This document shows, in pieces, positions 51,044-60,351 of a stretch of 64,000 bases of DNA. The translations under genes were made by a program, and so were the position numbers. A model generated the notes under the pieces. It saw only the letters and a list, made by a program, of their open reading frames with translations, was not told where the DNA came from and made no database searches. How positions within the stretch are numbered: position 1 is the stretch's first letter; each line of letters opens with the position of its first letter. The stretch comes from Pseudomonadota bacterium (lineage in GTDB: Bacteria; Pseudomonadota; Gammaproteobacteria; Enterobacterales; Enterobacteriaceae), in NCBI GenBank assembly GCA_018261615.1, contig JAGTSE010000013.1, forward strand, positions 1 to 64,000. Reading direction: 5' to 3'.

Positions 51044-52021
51044 GTGAACAGACGTGATTTTCTCAAAGTGGCGTCCGGCGGGGCGCTGCTGATGGGGGGA
51101 TCGTCCACCAGTTTTGCCGCTGCGCAAAACCGGCCGCCGATCCCAGGAGCGCTGGGCATGTTATATGACTCTACGCTCTGTGTCGGCTGCCAGGCCTGCG
51201 TCTCACGCTGCCAGGCGATCAACTCGCCGGTGCCTAATCCGCAGGGTGAACAAACCTGGTCGAACAACGACAAACTCTCTCCGTATACCAACAACATTAT
51301 TCAGGTCTGGCACAGCGGTAACGGGCAAAACAAAGATCAGGCTGAAAATGGCTATGCCTACATCAAAAAGCAGTGTATGCACTGCGTGGATGCCAACTGT
51401 GTATCTGTCTGCCCGGTACAGGCGCTGACGAAAGACGCCGTTACTGGCATTGTTCACTACAACCCGGATGTCTGCACCGGCTGCCGCTACTGTATGGTTG
51501 CTTGTCCTTTCGACGTGCCGAAATATGATTACGACAACCCGTTCGGCCAGATCCACAAATGCCAGCTCTGCAATCAGAAAGGCGTCGAGCGTCTTGATAA
51601 AGGCGAGCTTCCCGGTTGCGTGGAAGTTTGTCCGGCAGGGGCGGTGATTTACGGCACCCGCGAGGAGTTACTGGCCGAAGCCAAAAAACGCCTCACGCTG
51701 AAGCCGGGTTCCGAATATCGCTATCCCCGCCAGACGCTGCACGCCGATGATGTTTACCTTCACGATGTCCCGCACTACTACCCGCATTTGTACGGCGAGA
51801 AAGAGGGCGGTGGCACGCAGGTGCTGGTACTGACAGGCGTACCTTACACGGATCTTGGTTTGCCAACACTGGACCCTCTGTCTACCGGTGCGCGATCCGA
51901 ACACGTTCAGCATACGGTGTACAAAGGCATGATGTTGCCGCTGGCGGTGCTGGTAGGTCTGACGGCGCTGGTACGGCGTAATACAAGGGAGCACCACGAG
52001 GAGGATGACCATGAGTCATGA
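51044..52021 (+). CDS. hybA: Hydrogenase 2 ferredoxin-type subunit HybA
   Basis: Periplasmic four-cluster ferredoxin that passes electrons from HybO to HybB and the quinone pool. The 325-residue product (E. coli 328) has a short Tat-like start [19 protein letters not shown] and CysX2CysX2CysX3Cys groups in [37 protein letters not shown] and [10 protein letters not shown]-terminal hydrophobic segment ([16 protein letters not shown]) is a membrane anchor. The start is GTG at 51044 after GGGAG. Confidence 0.96.
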   Translation: MNRRDFLKVASGGALLMGGSSTSFAAAQNRPPIPGALGMLYDSTLCVGCQACVSRCQAINSPVPNPQGEQTWSNNDKLSPYTNNIIQVWHSGNGQNKDQAENGYAYIKKQCMHCVDANCVSVCPVQALTKDAVTGIVHYNPDVCTGCRYCMVACPFDVPKYDYDNPFGQIHKCQLCNQKGVERLDKGELPGCVEVCPAGAVIYGTREELLAEAKKRLTLKPGSEYRYPRQTLHADDVYLHDVPHYYPHLYGEKEGGGTQVLVLTGVPYTDLGLPTLDPLSTGARSEHVQHTVYKGMMLPLAVLVGLTALVRRNTREHHEEDDHES

Positions 52022-53183
52022 TCCACAAGCCATGGGCGGTAAGCTGCTGAGCAAACCCGTGCTTCTGTTCGCCCCGTTGGTCGTGCTGTGCGCGATCTTT
52101 ATTCTCAAGCGTCTGATCTTCGGTCTGGGATCGGTCTCCGATCTGAACGGCGGATATCCGTGGGGGATCTGGATCGCTTTCGACCTGCTGATCGGCACCG
52201 GTTTCGCCTGCGGCGGCTGGGCGCTGGCGTGGGCGGTCTATGTCTTCAATCGCGGCGATTATCATCCGCTGGTGCGTCCGGCGCTGCTATGTAGCCTGTT
52301 TGGTTACTCGTTGGGCGGGTTATCCATCACTATTGACGTTGGCCGTTACTGGAATCTGCCGTATTTCTATATTCCCGGATACTTCAACGTCAATTCGGTG
52401 CTGTTCGAAACGGCCGTCTGTATGACCATCTATATCGGCGTAATGGCGCTGGAATTTGCGCCTGCACTGCTGGAAAGACTGGGCTGGAAGGTTTCGCTGC
52501 GCCGTCTGAATAAGGTGATGTTTTTTATCATCGCCCTTGGCGCACTGTTGCCGACGATGCACCAGTCATCTATGGGATCGCTGATGATTACCGCCGGATA
52601 CAAAGTGTATCCGCTGTGGCAAAGCTACGAAATGCTGCCGCTCTTTTCACTGCTGACCGCTTTTATTATGGGTTTTTCGATCGTTATCTTTGAAGGTTCC
52701 TTAATGCAGGCCAGCCTGCGGGGTAACGGCCCGGATGAGAAGCGCCTGTTCAATAAACTGATGGGCGTGCTAAGCGTCCTGCTGACGCTGTTCCTGCTGC
52801 TGCGCGTCGGTGAAATCAGCTGGCGCGGTAAGTGGCATTACGCGTTCGCCGGGGATTTTTACAGCCTGATATTCTGGCTGGAGCTGGCACTGCTGGCCTT
52901 CCCGCTACTGGCGCTGCGCGTTTCCCGCTGGCGCAATGATTCCCGCGTTCTGTTCCTGGCCGCTCTCAGTATGCTGTTAGGCTGCGCGCTGTGGCGGCTC
53001 TCCTATTCGCTGCTGGCCTTCAATCCCGGCAACGGATACGGCTACTTCCCGACTTGGGAAGAGCTGTTGATCTCTATTGGTTTTGTGGCAATTGAAGTCT
53101 GTGCATACATCTTACTCATACGTCTGTTGCCGATTATTCCTCCGTTAAAAACACCTGCGCGACATGAGGCGAGTGAAGCATGA
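52011..53183 (+). CDS. hybB: Hydrogenase 2 integral membrane subunit HybB
   Basis: NrfD-type quinone-reactive membrane subunit without haem that links the hydrogenase to menaquinone and contributes to proton-motive-force use. The product is 390 residues, with about ten hydrophobic helices; [20 protein letters not shown] and [11 protein letters not shown] are conserved. The start [10 protein letters not shown] at 52011 overlaps the hybA end by 11 bases. Its 3' end overlaps the hybC start (ATGA). Confidence 0.96.
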   Translation: MSHDPQAMGGKLLSKPVLLFAPLVVLCAIFILKRLIFGLGSVSDLNGGYPWGIWIAFDLLIGTGFACGGWALAWAVYVFNRGDYHPLVRPALLCSLFGYSLGGLSITIDVGRYWNLPYFYIPGYFNVNSVLFETAVCMTIYIGVMALEFAPALLERLGWKVSLRRLNKVMFFIIALGALLPTMHQSSMGSLMITAGYKVYPLWQSYEMLPLFSLLTAFIMGFSIVIFEGSLMQASLRGNGPDEKRLFNKLMGVLSVLLTLFLLLRVGEISWRGKWHYAFAGDFYSLIFWLELALLAFPLLALRVSRWRNDSRVLFLAALSMLLGCALWRLSYSLLAFNPGNGYGYFPTWEELLISIGFVAIEVCAYILLIRLLPIIPPLKTPARHEASEA

Positions 53184-54883
53184 GTCAACGTATCACCATC
53201 GATCCGGTGACCCGCATTGAGGGTCATTTACGCATTGATTGCGAAATTGAAAACGGCGTCGTATCAAAGGCCTGGTCATCGGGAACCATGTGGCGCGGAA
53301 TGGAAGAGATTGTGAAGGATCGCGATCCGCGCGATGCCTGGATCATCATGCAGCGTATTTGTGGCGTTTGTACCACCATTCACGCTATCGCCTCGGTGCG
53401 GGCAGTTGAAAGTGCGCTGAAGGTCAATGTGCCGCTGAATGCGCAGTACATCCGCAACATCATTCTTGCCGCACACTCGATCCACGATCACATCGTCCAT
53501 TTTTATCAGCTCTCGGCGCTCGACTGGGTGGATATCACCTCGGCGTTGCAGGCCGATCCGGCAAAAGTCGCCGCGCTGCTGAAAGGGATCTCCGACTGGC
53601 CGCTGAACAGTGAAGGCGAGTTCAAAGCGGTGCAGGATAAGATCAAAGCGCTGGTCGCCAGCGGTCAGTTGGGTATTTTTGCCAACGGTTACTGGGGACA
53701 TCCGGCAATGAAGTTACCGCCGGAAGTGAACCTGATAGCCGTCGCACACTACCTGCAAGCGCTGGAGTGCCAGCGCGATGCTAACCGCATCGTGGCGCTG
53801 CTCGGCGGCAAGTCGCCGCATATCCAGAACCTGGCGGTCGGCGGTGTCGCCAACCCGATCAACCTTGATGGCATTGAAGTGCTGAACCTTGAACGCCTGA
53901 TGTACCTGAAGTCGTTTATCGATCGCCTCGAGGGCTTTATTGAGCAGGTTTATAAAGTCGATACCGCTGTCATTGCCGCGTTCTATCCCGAGTGGTTGTC
54001 ACTCGGCAAAGGCGCGGTGAATTACCTCAGTACGCCGGAATTTCCCACCGATGCCAACAACGGCAGCTTCCTGTTCCCCGGCGGGTATATCGAAAATGCC
54101 GATCTCACTACCTTCCGGGCGATCACTACGGGTGACGATCCCTTTATGGTGAAAGGGATCCAGGAGAGCGCGAAACACGCATGGTACAAAGATGAGGCAC
54201 CGCAGGCACCGTGGCAGGGCACGACATTGCCGCAGTACACCGGCTGGCAGGAAGAGGGCAAATATTCCTGGGTGAAATCGCCCACTTTTTACGGCAAAAC
54301 GGTGGAAGTCGGTCCGCTGGCTAATATGCTCTGCAAACTGGCGGCGAAGCACGAAACCACGGCGACTAAGCTGAATGATATTGTCGCTATCTACCAGAAA
54401 CTGACTGGCAAAACGATCGGCGTGGCGCAGTTACATTCAACGCTGGGACGTATTATTGGACGCACCGTTCACGCCTGCGAACTACACGGCGTATTGCAAA
54501 ATCAGTATCAGGCGCTGCTCGATAATATCGGCAAAGGCGACATGCAGACCTATGCGAAAACCGACATTCCGCAGAGTGGCGAATTTAAAGGCGTCGGCTT
54601 TCTGGAAGCGCCGCGCGGCATGCTCTCCCACTGGGTGGTGATCAAAGACGGTAAAATCGCGAACTATCAGGCGGTGGTGCCATCGACCTGGAATGCCGGG
54701 CCGCGCAACTTTAATGATGACGCCGGGCCCTACGAATTGTCGCTGGTGGGCACGCCGGTTGCGGACGTGCAAAAACCGCTGGAAGTGGTGCGCACCGTGC
54801 ATTCGTTCGATCCCTGCATGTCCTGCGCGGTGCATGTGCTGGATGCGGACGGCAACGATGTTGTGTCGGTGAAGGTGCTGTGA
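53180..54883 (+). CDS. hybC: Hydrogenase 2 large subunit HybC
   Basis: Catalytic [NiFe] subunit. The 567-residue length matches E. coli. The nickel ligands are in RICGVCTTIH near residue 60 and DPCMSCAVH near the C-terminus. The 15-residue tail VLDADGNDVVSVKVL follows the conserved His and should be removed by HybD after nickel insertion. It is exported with HybO on the HybO Tat signal. Overlaps link it to hybB and hybD. Confidence 0.97.
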   Translation: MSQRITIDPVTRIEGHLRIDCEIENGVVSKAWSSGTMWRGMEEIVKDRDPRDAWIIMQRICGVCTTIHAIASVRAVESALKVNVPLNAQYIRNIILAAHSIHDHIVHFYQLSALDWVDITSALQADPAKVAALLKGISDWPLNSEGEFKAVQDKIKALVASGQLGIFANGYWGHPAMKLPPEVNLIAVAHYLQALECQRDANRIVALLGGKSPHIQNLAVGGVANPINLDGIEVLNLERLMYLKSFIDRLEGFIEQVYKVDTAVIAAFYPEWLSLGKGAVNYLSTPEFPTDANNGSFLFPGGYIENADLTTFRAITTGDDPFMVKGIQESAKHAWYKDEAPQAPWQGTTLPQYTGWQEEGKYSWVKSPTFYGKTVEVGPLANMLCKLAAKHETTATKLNDIVAIYQKLTGKTIGVAQLHSTLGRIIGRTVHACELHGVLQNQYQALLDNIGKGDMQTYAKTDIPQSGEFKGVGFLEAPRGMLSHWVVIKDGKIANYQAVVPSTWNAGPRNFNDDAGPYELSLVGTPVADVQKPLEVVRTVHSFDPCMSCAVHVLDADGNDVVSVKVL

Positions 54884-55380
54884 TGTCGATTTTAGTACTG
54901 GGCGTTGGCAACATTTTATTGACTGACGAAGCGATTGGCGTACGGGTTGTGGAGGCGCTGGCGCAGCGTTTCCATCTGCCGGAAGACGTTGAGGTGCTGG
55001 ATGGCGGTACCGCCGGAATGGAACTGCTCGACGCGATGGCTAACCGCGATCACCTGATTATTGCCGACGCGATCGTCAGCCGGAAAAGCGAGCCAGGAAG
55101 GGTCATTATTCTGCGCGACGACGAAGTGCCGACGCTGTTCAGCAATAAAATTTCTCCGCACCAGTTGGGGCTGGCGGACGTACTGTCAGCACTGCGTTTT
55201 ACCGGTGAGTTTCCGGCGAAACTCACGCTGATTGGCGTTACGCCAGCATCGCTGGAGCCGCATATCGGCATGACGCCGGTGGTGGAAGCCAGCCTTGATA
55301 GCGCGCTGGCGGCAGTGGTTGATGCGTTGGCTGAATCCGGTGTTGTGCTGACGCCACGGGAGGCTGCTTATGCACAATGA
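54883..55380 (+). CDS. hybD: Hydrogenase 2 maturation endopeptidase HybD
   Basis: Nickel-dependent protease that trims the C-terminus of HybC. The 165-residue product (E. coli 164) keeps the three nickel-checking residues Glu16 (LLTDEAIG), Asp62 (IIADAIV) and His93 (SPHQLGLADVL). The ATG at 54883 shares one base with the hybC stop. Confidence 0.96.
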   Translation: MSILVLGVGNILLTDEAIGVRVVEALAQRFHLPEDVEVLDGGTAGMELLDAMANRDHLIIADAIVSRKSEPGRVIILRDDEVPTLFSNKISPHQLGLADVLSALRFTGEFPAKLTLIGVTPASLEPHIGMTPVVEASLDSALAAVVDALAESGVVLTPREAAYAQ

Positions 55381-55852
55381 TGAATTGCCAGGATTTGACG
55401 TTTCGCCGCATCGCGAAGTTCAGAATGCTTTTAAGACGATTGCCGCCCATGAAATGCAGGGGCTGCCGTTTGTGCATCCGCAAATGGAAGTGTACGCCAC
55501 GCCGTTTACTCTGTTTGAAAACCAGTGGCTTGGCTGTGTGTTGACGCCGTGGATGCTGAGTTTGCAAATCTATCCTGGCCCGCAGCAATGCTGGCCGGTG
55601 CGGCGCGTCAGCGAGCGGTTGGGGTTACAATTACCCTACGGCGAGATGACCTTTACCGTGGGTGAATTACCGGTGCTGGGGCAGTACCTGAGTTGCTCCT
55701 TGATGTCGCCACTAACGCCCGATCTCAGTCCGCATCAGGGCGTACAACTGGCGGATAACTGCCTGAAGATGGTGCTCTCGCTACCGGTTACGGATGCGAG
55801 CGTAAGCCGCCGCGCGTTGCTGTTCGGCCAGCGAGGCGCGCAGCATGCATGA
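55370..55852 (+). CDS. hybE: Hydrogenase 2 accessory protein HybE
   Basis: Chaperone that binds the HybO Tat signal and holds back export until assembly is finished. The 160-residue product has the family block WLGCVLTPWMLSLQIYPGP and LPYGEMTFTVGELP. The start overlaps the end of hybD by 11 bases and its end overlaps hybF by 8. Confidence 0.95.
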   Translation: MHNDELPGFDVSPHREVQNAFKTIAAHEMQGLPFVHPQMEVYATPFTLFENQWLGCVLTPWMLSLQIYPGPQQCWPVRRVSERLGLQLPYGEMTFTVGELPVLGQYLSCSLMSPLTPDLSPHQGVQLADNCLKMVLSLPVTDASVSRRALLFGQRGAQHA

Positions 55853-56183
55853 GTTATCGCTGTGCCAGAATGCGGTGGAAATTATCGAACAGCAGGCGAA
55901 GCAGCACGGCGCGCAGCGCGTGACCGGCGTCTGGCTGGAAATCGGCGCACTGGCCTGTATCGAAGAGAGTGCCCTGCGTTTTGGTTTCGATATTGCCTGT
56001 CGCGATACGCTGGCACAGGGTTGCGCGCTGCATATCATCCATAAACCCGCGCAAGCGTGGTGCTGGAACTGTAGTGCGTCGGTAGAGATCACCCGGCACG
56101 ACGAATGTCCGCGCTGTCACTGCCCGACGTTGCATATTGAGCACAGCGACGGCGTGCAGATCAAAAGTATTGAAGTGGAGTAA
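55845..56183 (+). CDS. hybF: Hydrogenase nickel-insertion protein HybF (HypA family)
   Basis: HypA-type protein that helps deliver nickel to hydrogenases. The 112-residue product starts MHELSLCQ with the nickel-binding His2, and has a zinc site of two CxxC pairs, CWNC and CPRC, near residues 72 and 89. It works with HypB. Confidence 0.96.
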   Translation: MHELSLCQNAVEIIEQQAKQHGAQRVTGVWLEIGALACIEESALRFGFDIACRDTLAQGCALHIIHKPAQAWCWNCSASVEITRHDECPRCHCPTLHIEHSDGVQIKSIEVE

Positions 56184-56190
56184 GGCAACG

Positions 56191-56439
56191 ATGTGTATAG
56201 GCGTACCGGGCCAGGTGGTGGCCGTTGGCGAAGATTTTCATCAACTGGCGCAGGTCGATGTATGTGGTGTGCGCCGTGACGTCAATATCGCGCTGGTGTG
56301 CGAAGAGTCGCCGCGCCAGTTGCTCGGACAGTGGGTACTGGTGCATGTTGGCTTTGCTATGAGCATTATTGACGAACAGGAGGCGCTGGCGACGCTCGCG
56401 GCGCTTCGACAAATGGAGAGCGACGAGCTGGCGCGTTAG
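56191..56439 (+). CDS. hybG: Hydrogenase maturation chaperone HybG (HypC family)
   Basis: HypC-like chaperone that carries the Fe(CN)2CO group to HybC. The 82-residue length equals E. coli. It begins [10 protein letters not shown] with the essential Cys2 and has [15 protein letters not shown]. The start lies 7 bases after the hybF stop; an upstream in-frame ATG at 56137 would lie inside hybF. It ends the operon. Confidence 0.96.
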   Translation: MCIGVPGQVVAVGEDFHQLAQVDVCGVRRDVNIALVCEESPRQLLGQWVLVHVGFAMSIIDEQEALATLAALRQMESDELAR

Positions 56440-56557
56440 GGGATGTGTTCCGGGCGGTGCAACAGCGAAAGTCGCGTCTGGCCAATCGTCGGTATCTAAG
56501 CCTCTTGTTGTGTTTATCGTGAAAAAACAGCAGAAGGTTGCGGGAGCGGTATAAGAA

Positions 56558-56579
56558 ACCGGGCGGCATTCCGCCCGGT
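56558..56579 (-). terminator. yghU terminator
   Basis: ACCGGGCGG and CCGCCCGGT form a perfect 9-bp stem with a 4-base loop. On the minus strand TTTCTTAT follows, a usable U-run, 9 bases after the yghU stop. It also lies past hybG in the other direction. Confidence 0.75.
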
Positions 56580-56587
56580 GAGGAAGA

Positions 56588-57451
56588 TTAGGCGTTGCGT
56601 TTATCTTCGGTCTGCGTATCGAAATCGCTGGCGTCATGGCGCTCGTGCAACTGCTCATTCGGCGCGCCGAACGTACGGTTAACGATGCGACCACGTTTCA
56701 CTGCCGGGCGGGCGAAAATCTCCTGTGCCCAGCGCTGCACATTTTTGTAGCTGCCCGCATCGAGGAATTCGGCGGCGTCATAGACATTGCCAAGCACCAC
56801 ATTACCGTACCATGGCCAAATCGCCATATCGGCAATGGTGTACTCATCACCCGCGATGAATTTATGGTTGGCCAGTTGTTTATCCAGCACGTCTAACTGG
56901 CGTTTGGCTTCCATGGTAAAGCGGTTGATTGCGTACTCTATTTTAACTGGCGCATAGTTGTAGAAATGGCCAAAGCCGCCGCCGAGGAACGGCGCAGAGC
57001 CCTGTAACCAGAACAGCCAGTTCAGCGTTTCCGTGCGTCCTGGCAGATCTTTTGGCAGGAAGTGGCCGAATTTCTCTGCCAGATACAGCAGGATTGCGCC
57101 GGATTCAAACACACGCGTCGGCGGCGTAGTGCTGTGATCGCGCAGCGCCGGGATTTTGGAGTTCGGGTTGACTTCGACAAAACCGCTGGAGAATTGATCC
57201 CCTTCGCCGATACGAATCAACCAGGCGTCGTACTCCGCCTCGCTAACCCCTTTTGCCAGCAGTTCTTCCAGCATGATCGTGACTTTCTGACCATTCGGCG
57301 TGCCGAGCGAATAGAGCTGGAGCGGGTGTTTGCCCACCGGCAGTGTTTTATCGTGCGTCGGGCCGGAAACCGGGCGGTTGATATTAGCGAAAGCGCCGCC
57401 GCCGAATTTATCCCACGTCCAGACCTTCGGTGGCTGATAGTTGTCTGACAT
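56588..57451 (-). CDS. yghU: Glutathione-dependent disulfide-bond oxidoreductase YghU
   Basis: Nu-class glutathione-transferase homologue that binds two glutathione molecules and reduces disulphides and peroxides. The 287-residue product (E. coli 288) has the family N-terminus WTWDKFGGGAFANINRPVSG and the thioredoxin-fold YSLGTPNGQKVTIMLEELL, then GFVEVNPNSKIPALRDH. No CxxC is expected in this class. It follows a DsbA-fold gene 64 bases upstream on the same strand. Confidence 0.96.
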   Translation of the reverse strand: MSDNYQPPKVWTWDKFGGGAFANINRPVSGPTHDKTLPVGKHPLQLYSLGTPNGQKVTIMLEELLAKGVSEAEYDAWLIRIGEGDQFSSGFVEVNPNSKIPALRDHSTTPPTRVFESGAILLYLAEKFGHFLPKDLPGRTETLNWLFWLQGSAPFLGGGFGHFYNYAPVKIEYAINRFTMEAKRQLDVLDKQLANHKFIAGDEYTIADMAIWPWYGNVVLGNVYDAAEFLDAGSYKNVQRWAQEIFARPAVKRGRIVNRTFGAPNEQLHERHDASDFDTQTEDKRNA

Positions 57452-57514
57452 TTTGGTCCGCCTTTTCGTTGATATGTTGAAGTTCAGGTTAAGTGAGCAT
57501 AAGTGGTCGTGGGT

Positions 57515-58072
57515 TCAGGCAAGGATGCGCTGCGCCCAGACGCTGATGTCATCACCACTGCCAAGATCGGCCTGCACCAGCCCATTAACCATAAAGGTTG
57601 GGGATATATGAATGCCGTTCTGACGAGCGTATTTACAATGCCATTTGATTTCGGTTTGCAACTCTGGACGGGCAAAAGCGTCTGCCAGTTGCACGCCGCT
57701 GTAATTTTCAATGCGTTCAATAATCTGCTGCGGTGTGGCATCCATGTTCGGACCACTGCAATGATCCGTAAATTCAAACTCTTCTCGATGATCGGCTACC
57801 GCACGCAGCACTTTATGCGCCGCGTTTTTGCCATCGGGCAGTGTCGAAGCTGCGAGGATGCAGCGCACAATCACACCAGAGAAGAGATGCCAGGGTTGTG
57901 ATTGCAGGCGAATTTTGACCGTCACGTTCTCTTCCCCAACGGCGTCTAACAGCGCTTCCAGTTTGTTAAACGCCCGGACGGAGAAGGGGCAGGTGGGTTC
58001 GATAAAGATCTCGAAAGTACGAGGGCCGTGGCCCCAGCTTAGCGGTGCGGCATGTAAAGGTTGTTGGCTCAT
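57515..58072 (-). CDS. DsbA-fold (thioredoxin-like) protein
   Basis: A 185-residue thioredoxin-fold protein related to the DsbA/FrnE group. The usual CxxC site is reduced to CPFS (EPTCPFSVRAFNKLE near residue 29), so only one catalytic Cys is left. The cis-Pro loop is in SPTFMVNGL near the C-terminus. There is no signal peptide, so it is cytoplasmic. GGAG precedes the ATG at 58072. It lies upstream of yghU and may cooperate with it in glutathione-linked thiol chemistry; the substrate is unknown. Confidence 0.8.
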   Translation of the reverse strand: MSQQPLHAAPLSWGHGPRTFEIFIEPTCPFSVRAFNKLEALLDAVGEENVTVKIRLQSQPWHLFSGVIVRCILAASTLPDGKNAAHKVLRAVADHREEFEFTDHCSGPNMDATPQQIIERIENYSGVQLADAFARPELQTEIKWHCKYARQNGIHISPTFMVNGLVQADLGSGDDISVWAQRILA

Positions 58073-58483
58073 GGTCACTCCTGCTGTTTTTTCATTTTGT
58101 GAGAGTTTGAGAGTAGCAGCATGCCGCAGGCGCGGGGAACTCGCTTGGCGTCAGATGCGGTTATCGTGCGGTGTTCGATGGCCGTAGCATTTCCACGCGT
58201 GAACCTTATTAACAATAAGAAATAAACACTACTGTAATGTACATAATTAATTTTTAAGAGATGACTTAAAGAATATTTAATTTAATCAATCCACCTTAAA
58301 GTAAATTATCAATGTGATTAAACGATACTGCTTATTTAAATTTTGTCTGTAGTGCCTGGTATTTCATCATTATTTGTTATTAATCTGTTTATCTCTGCTG
58401 TCGATAATCGTTATGAGGTTTTTTTTTCAACTCAGATCGGATGAGTTAGTAGCGAATTATCCGGTTAACCAGCAGCGGAGATA
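58073..58483. other. AT-rich intergenic region
   Basis: No gene is seen. The first 120 bases are the leader of the DsbA-fold gene; the rest is rich in A and T and includes a small palindrome CTTATT-AAC-AATAAG (58205-58219). It probably holds promoters for the genes on both sides. Confidence 0.5.
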
Positions 58484-58975
58484 ATGATGCAGGAGATTCA
58501 GGCGATTCAGGCAACCACGCACCTTGCCAATGCAACACAAGAAAATACGGCCACCAAAGCCGATCTACACACCACCAGTGAAAGCGGAGCGGGTAACAAA
58601 TCTCATCAGGACGAAAGTACCAAAGTCACGCTCTCCAGTCGCGCCGAAAACCATAAAGAGGCAAAGGCTATAAAGGCGGAGCAACAGCTTGCAGAAAAGA
58701 AAGAAGTCGAAAATCATCAAATTGATTATTCGCTGGCGATGACCGGCATTCCGCAATTTGGTGGACGTCTGGTAACGGTTGTTAAATATCCTGACGGTAG
58801 TACGGAAATGATTGACGCCTTTTCCGGCAAAAAAGTGACGCAGCAGGAATTAGACATCGCCCGGGCCGAGAAAGAAAACAGCGAAAATGTGCAACGCAAG
58901 CAAGAAGCGAAAAAGGTTGCACAGGAAGTGCGGACATTTACGCCTGGAGAATCACATCCGACGGATCTTGAATAA
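58484..58975 (+). CDS. Unrecognised polar 163-residue protein
   Basis: No family is recognised. The N-terminal 75 residues are polar, rich in Thr, Glu, Lys and Gln, and probably disordered. They include KVTLSSRAE, a motif shape often seen in surface or flagellar-associated small proteins. A compact segment follows (YSLAMTGIPQFGGRLVTVVKYPDG), and then a charged helix rich in Glu and Lys. There is no signal peptide. CGGAGATA is a good ribosome binding site; the second ATG (58487) is equally possible. It stands alone between AT-rich regions. Confidence 0.7.
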   Translation: MMQEIQAIQATTHLANATQENTATKADLHTTSESGAGNKSHQDESTKVTLSSRAENHKEAKAIKAEQQLAEKKEVENHQIDYSLAMTGIPQFGGRLVTVVKYPDGSTEMIDAFSGKKVTQQELDIARAEKENSENVQRKQEAKKVAQEVRTFTPGESHPTDLE

Positions 58976-59323
58976 CACTCTGTCGGTGAATCCGTAATAA
59001 AAGCAAAGGCTATTCAGAAATTATCCATAAAAAATATCTTATATGTTATGGACGGACTGAGCGGAATAGCGTAGCTGTGTTGATGTATATTTAGCTTAAG
59101 TCAGTATCGGTGCCATTTTGCTTCAGCTATTTATTGCTGAGGATTGCGGCTGTCTGGCGTTCTGCCGCGAGAGAAGGCTCATCGCTGCTGCTTTTTTTAG
59201 GCGGCAGAATGCGTCACTTGCTTAGCTGGCTTAATATTAGCTTTGTGAGGAAGCTGCCGGGATAAATAGTGGTTATTATGATGAAGAAGAGTGGTATAGC
59301 CGCATTAATTATGTGGTTAATTT
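58976..59323. other. Intergenic region with a 9-bp inverted repeat
   Basis: No gene is supported. TTCTGCCGC (59160-59168) and GCGGCAGAA (59201-59209) pair exactly with 32 bases between, the last part of which is a T7 tract. This could be a terminator-like fold or part of a small RNA, without other evidence. Confidence 0.45.
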
Positions 59324-59557
59324 CTACGGTATCTGGCGTTTGGTTTTGTTGTGTTTTTCTTTGTAGTCGGCAATGGCCTGATTGATGTTTTCTGTTTCGA
59401 TAACATCGACCTTTTCATCGTTAAAGAACACTTCATAGTGGCCGGATACATATTTAAATGTGAACATTTTCCCCTGATAGCGAACGCGTCTCTCCTTCAC
59501 CGACAAGCCTCTGCTGCGCATAGCCACTTTTGCCATTGTATCTATCTTTTTTTTCAT
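59324..59557 (-). CDS. Small basic protein behind a PmrA-type box
   Basis: A 77-residue protein, unrecognised. It is basic (MKKKIDTMAKVAMRSRGLS at the start) with a compact middle RYQGKMFTFKYVSGHYEVFF that looks like a small beta-sheet domain, followed by a helical charged tail. An internal ATG at residue 8 is another possible start. There is no membrane segment. About 144 bases upstream lies a near-perfect PmrA/BasR box with a TAATAT -10 element 20 bases beyond it on the same strand, so it may belong to the PmrA regulon. Confidence 0.65.
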   Translation of the reverse strand: MKKKIDTMAKVAMRSRGLSVKERRVRYQGKMFTFKYVSGHYEVFFNDEKVDVIETENINQAIADYKEKHNKTKRQIP

Positions 59558-59700
59558 AGCTATTTTCTTACCTTTTCAGGCCGTTATGCGATGCCTGTAT
59601 TCGATTCCGTATGTTCAGGTGCTAATTTGTTATCCTCTCAAAGAAAATCAACACTTGCTATAACCCCATGCTTAATATTAGATAAAATATCACTGCATAA

Positions 59701-59717
59701 CTTAAGGTTATCTTAAG
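59701..59717 (-). promoter_or_regulatory. PmrA (BasR) box with a -10 element
   Basis: CTTAAG-ATAAC-CTTAAG on the minus strand is a textbook tandem PmrA half-site pair with a 5-base spacer. TAATAT follows 20 bases later on that strand (59681-59676), the usual distance for a PmrA-activated promoter. It points toward the small gene ending at 59324. Confidence 0.6.
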
Positions 59718-59803
59718 TTTATTAATATTAAGCAATTAATAACCAGAATATTAATTTGGTTATGCGAATTTTTATAGCATTTAATTTCTAACAATCTTTT
59801 TTT

Positions 59804-59822
59804 GATAATTATTTCGATTCTC
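59804..59822. promoter_or_regulatory. Weak Fur-box-like site before the iron-transport remnant
   Basis: GATAATTATTTCGATTCTC matches the Fur consensus at 13 of 19 positions, with the outer hexamers well kept. It lies 77-95 bases before the start of the iron-transport remnant, where a Fur site would be expected in an intact operon. Confidence 0.35.
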
Positions 59823-59898
59823 ATTTATCCTTTGCTGGCATTAAACTTCTGCCGGGTCGCATGCGCTGACTACTACACTTATTTTAAAAGGAATGATG

Positions 59899-60318
59899 AT
59901 GAAGAATCGCTTTTTGCCGTTCTGTTCAATCGCGCTGGTCATCTCTTCGGTTTTCGCCGCGTCTGGAGCCTCTGCCGCCAATAACGACGACGGTATCGTG
60001 GTGTATAACGCACAGCATGAAAACCTGACAAAATCCTGGGTTGATGAATTCACCAAAGAAACGGGTATAAAAGTGACGCTGCGTAACGGCGGCGATACGG
60101 AACTGGGCAACCAGCTTGTTCAGGAAGGAAAGGTTTCTCCGGCTGATGTCTTCCTCACCGAAAACTCCCCGGCAATGACGCTGGTCGATAATGCCAACCT
60201 GTTCGCACCGCTGGATGCCGATACCCTGAAGTAGGTTCCGGCGAAGTTCCGCCCGGCGCATGGCCGCTGGATAGGTATTGCCGCGCGCAGCACGGTGTTT
60301 GTTTATAACCCGACAAAA
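59899..60318 (+). pseudogene. Truncated iron(III) ABC transporter binding-protein gene (SfuA/FbpA type)
   Basis: The reading frame starts with a signal peptide (MKNRFLPFCSIALVISSVFA, cut near SAA-NN) and continues IVVYNAQHENLTKSWVDEFT and DVFLTENSPAMTLVDN, the N-terminal part of SfuA/FbpA-type periplasmic iron-binding proteins. A TAG at 60232 interrupts it. The homologous frame goes on past the stop (GRWIGIAARSTVFVYNP) and then ends at 60318. Only about 140 of roughly 335 codons are left, and the permease and ATPase genes that normally follow are missing. The next sequence is an intrinsic terminator, which suggests an internal deletion running from within the gene to the end of the old operon. 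Confidence 0.85.
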
Positions 60319-60323
60319 TGCCA

Positions 60324-60349
60324 CGCCCCGGCTCAGACCGGGCGTTTTT
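60324..60349 (+). terminator. Terminator after the iron-transport remnant
   Basis: CGCCCCGG and CCGGGCG form a 7-bp stem with one bulge, followed by five T residues (60345-60349) on the plus strand. It ends just before the 3' end of budR and may serve both directions. Confidence 0.75.
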
Positions 60350-60351
60350 AT

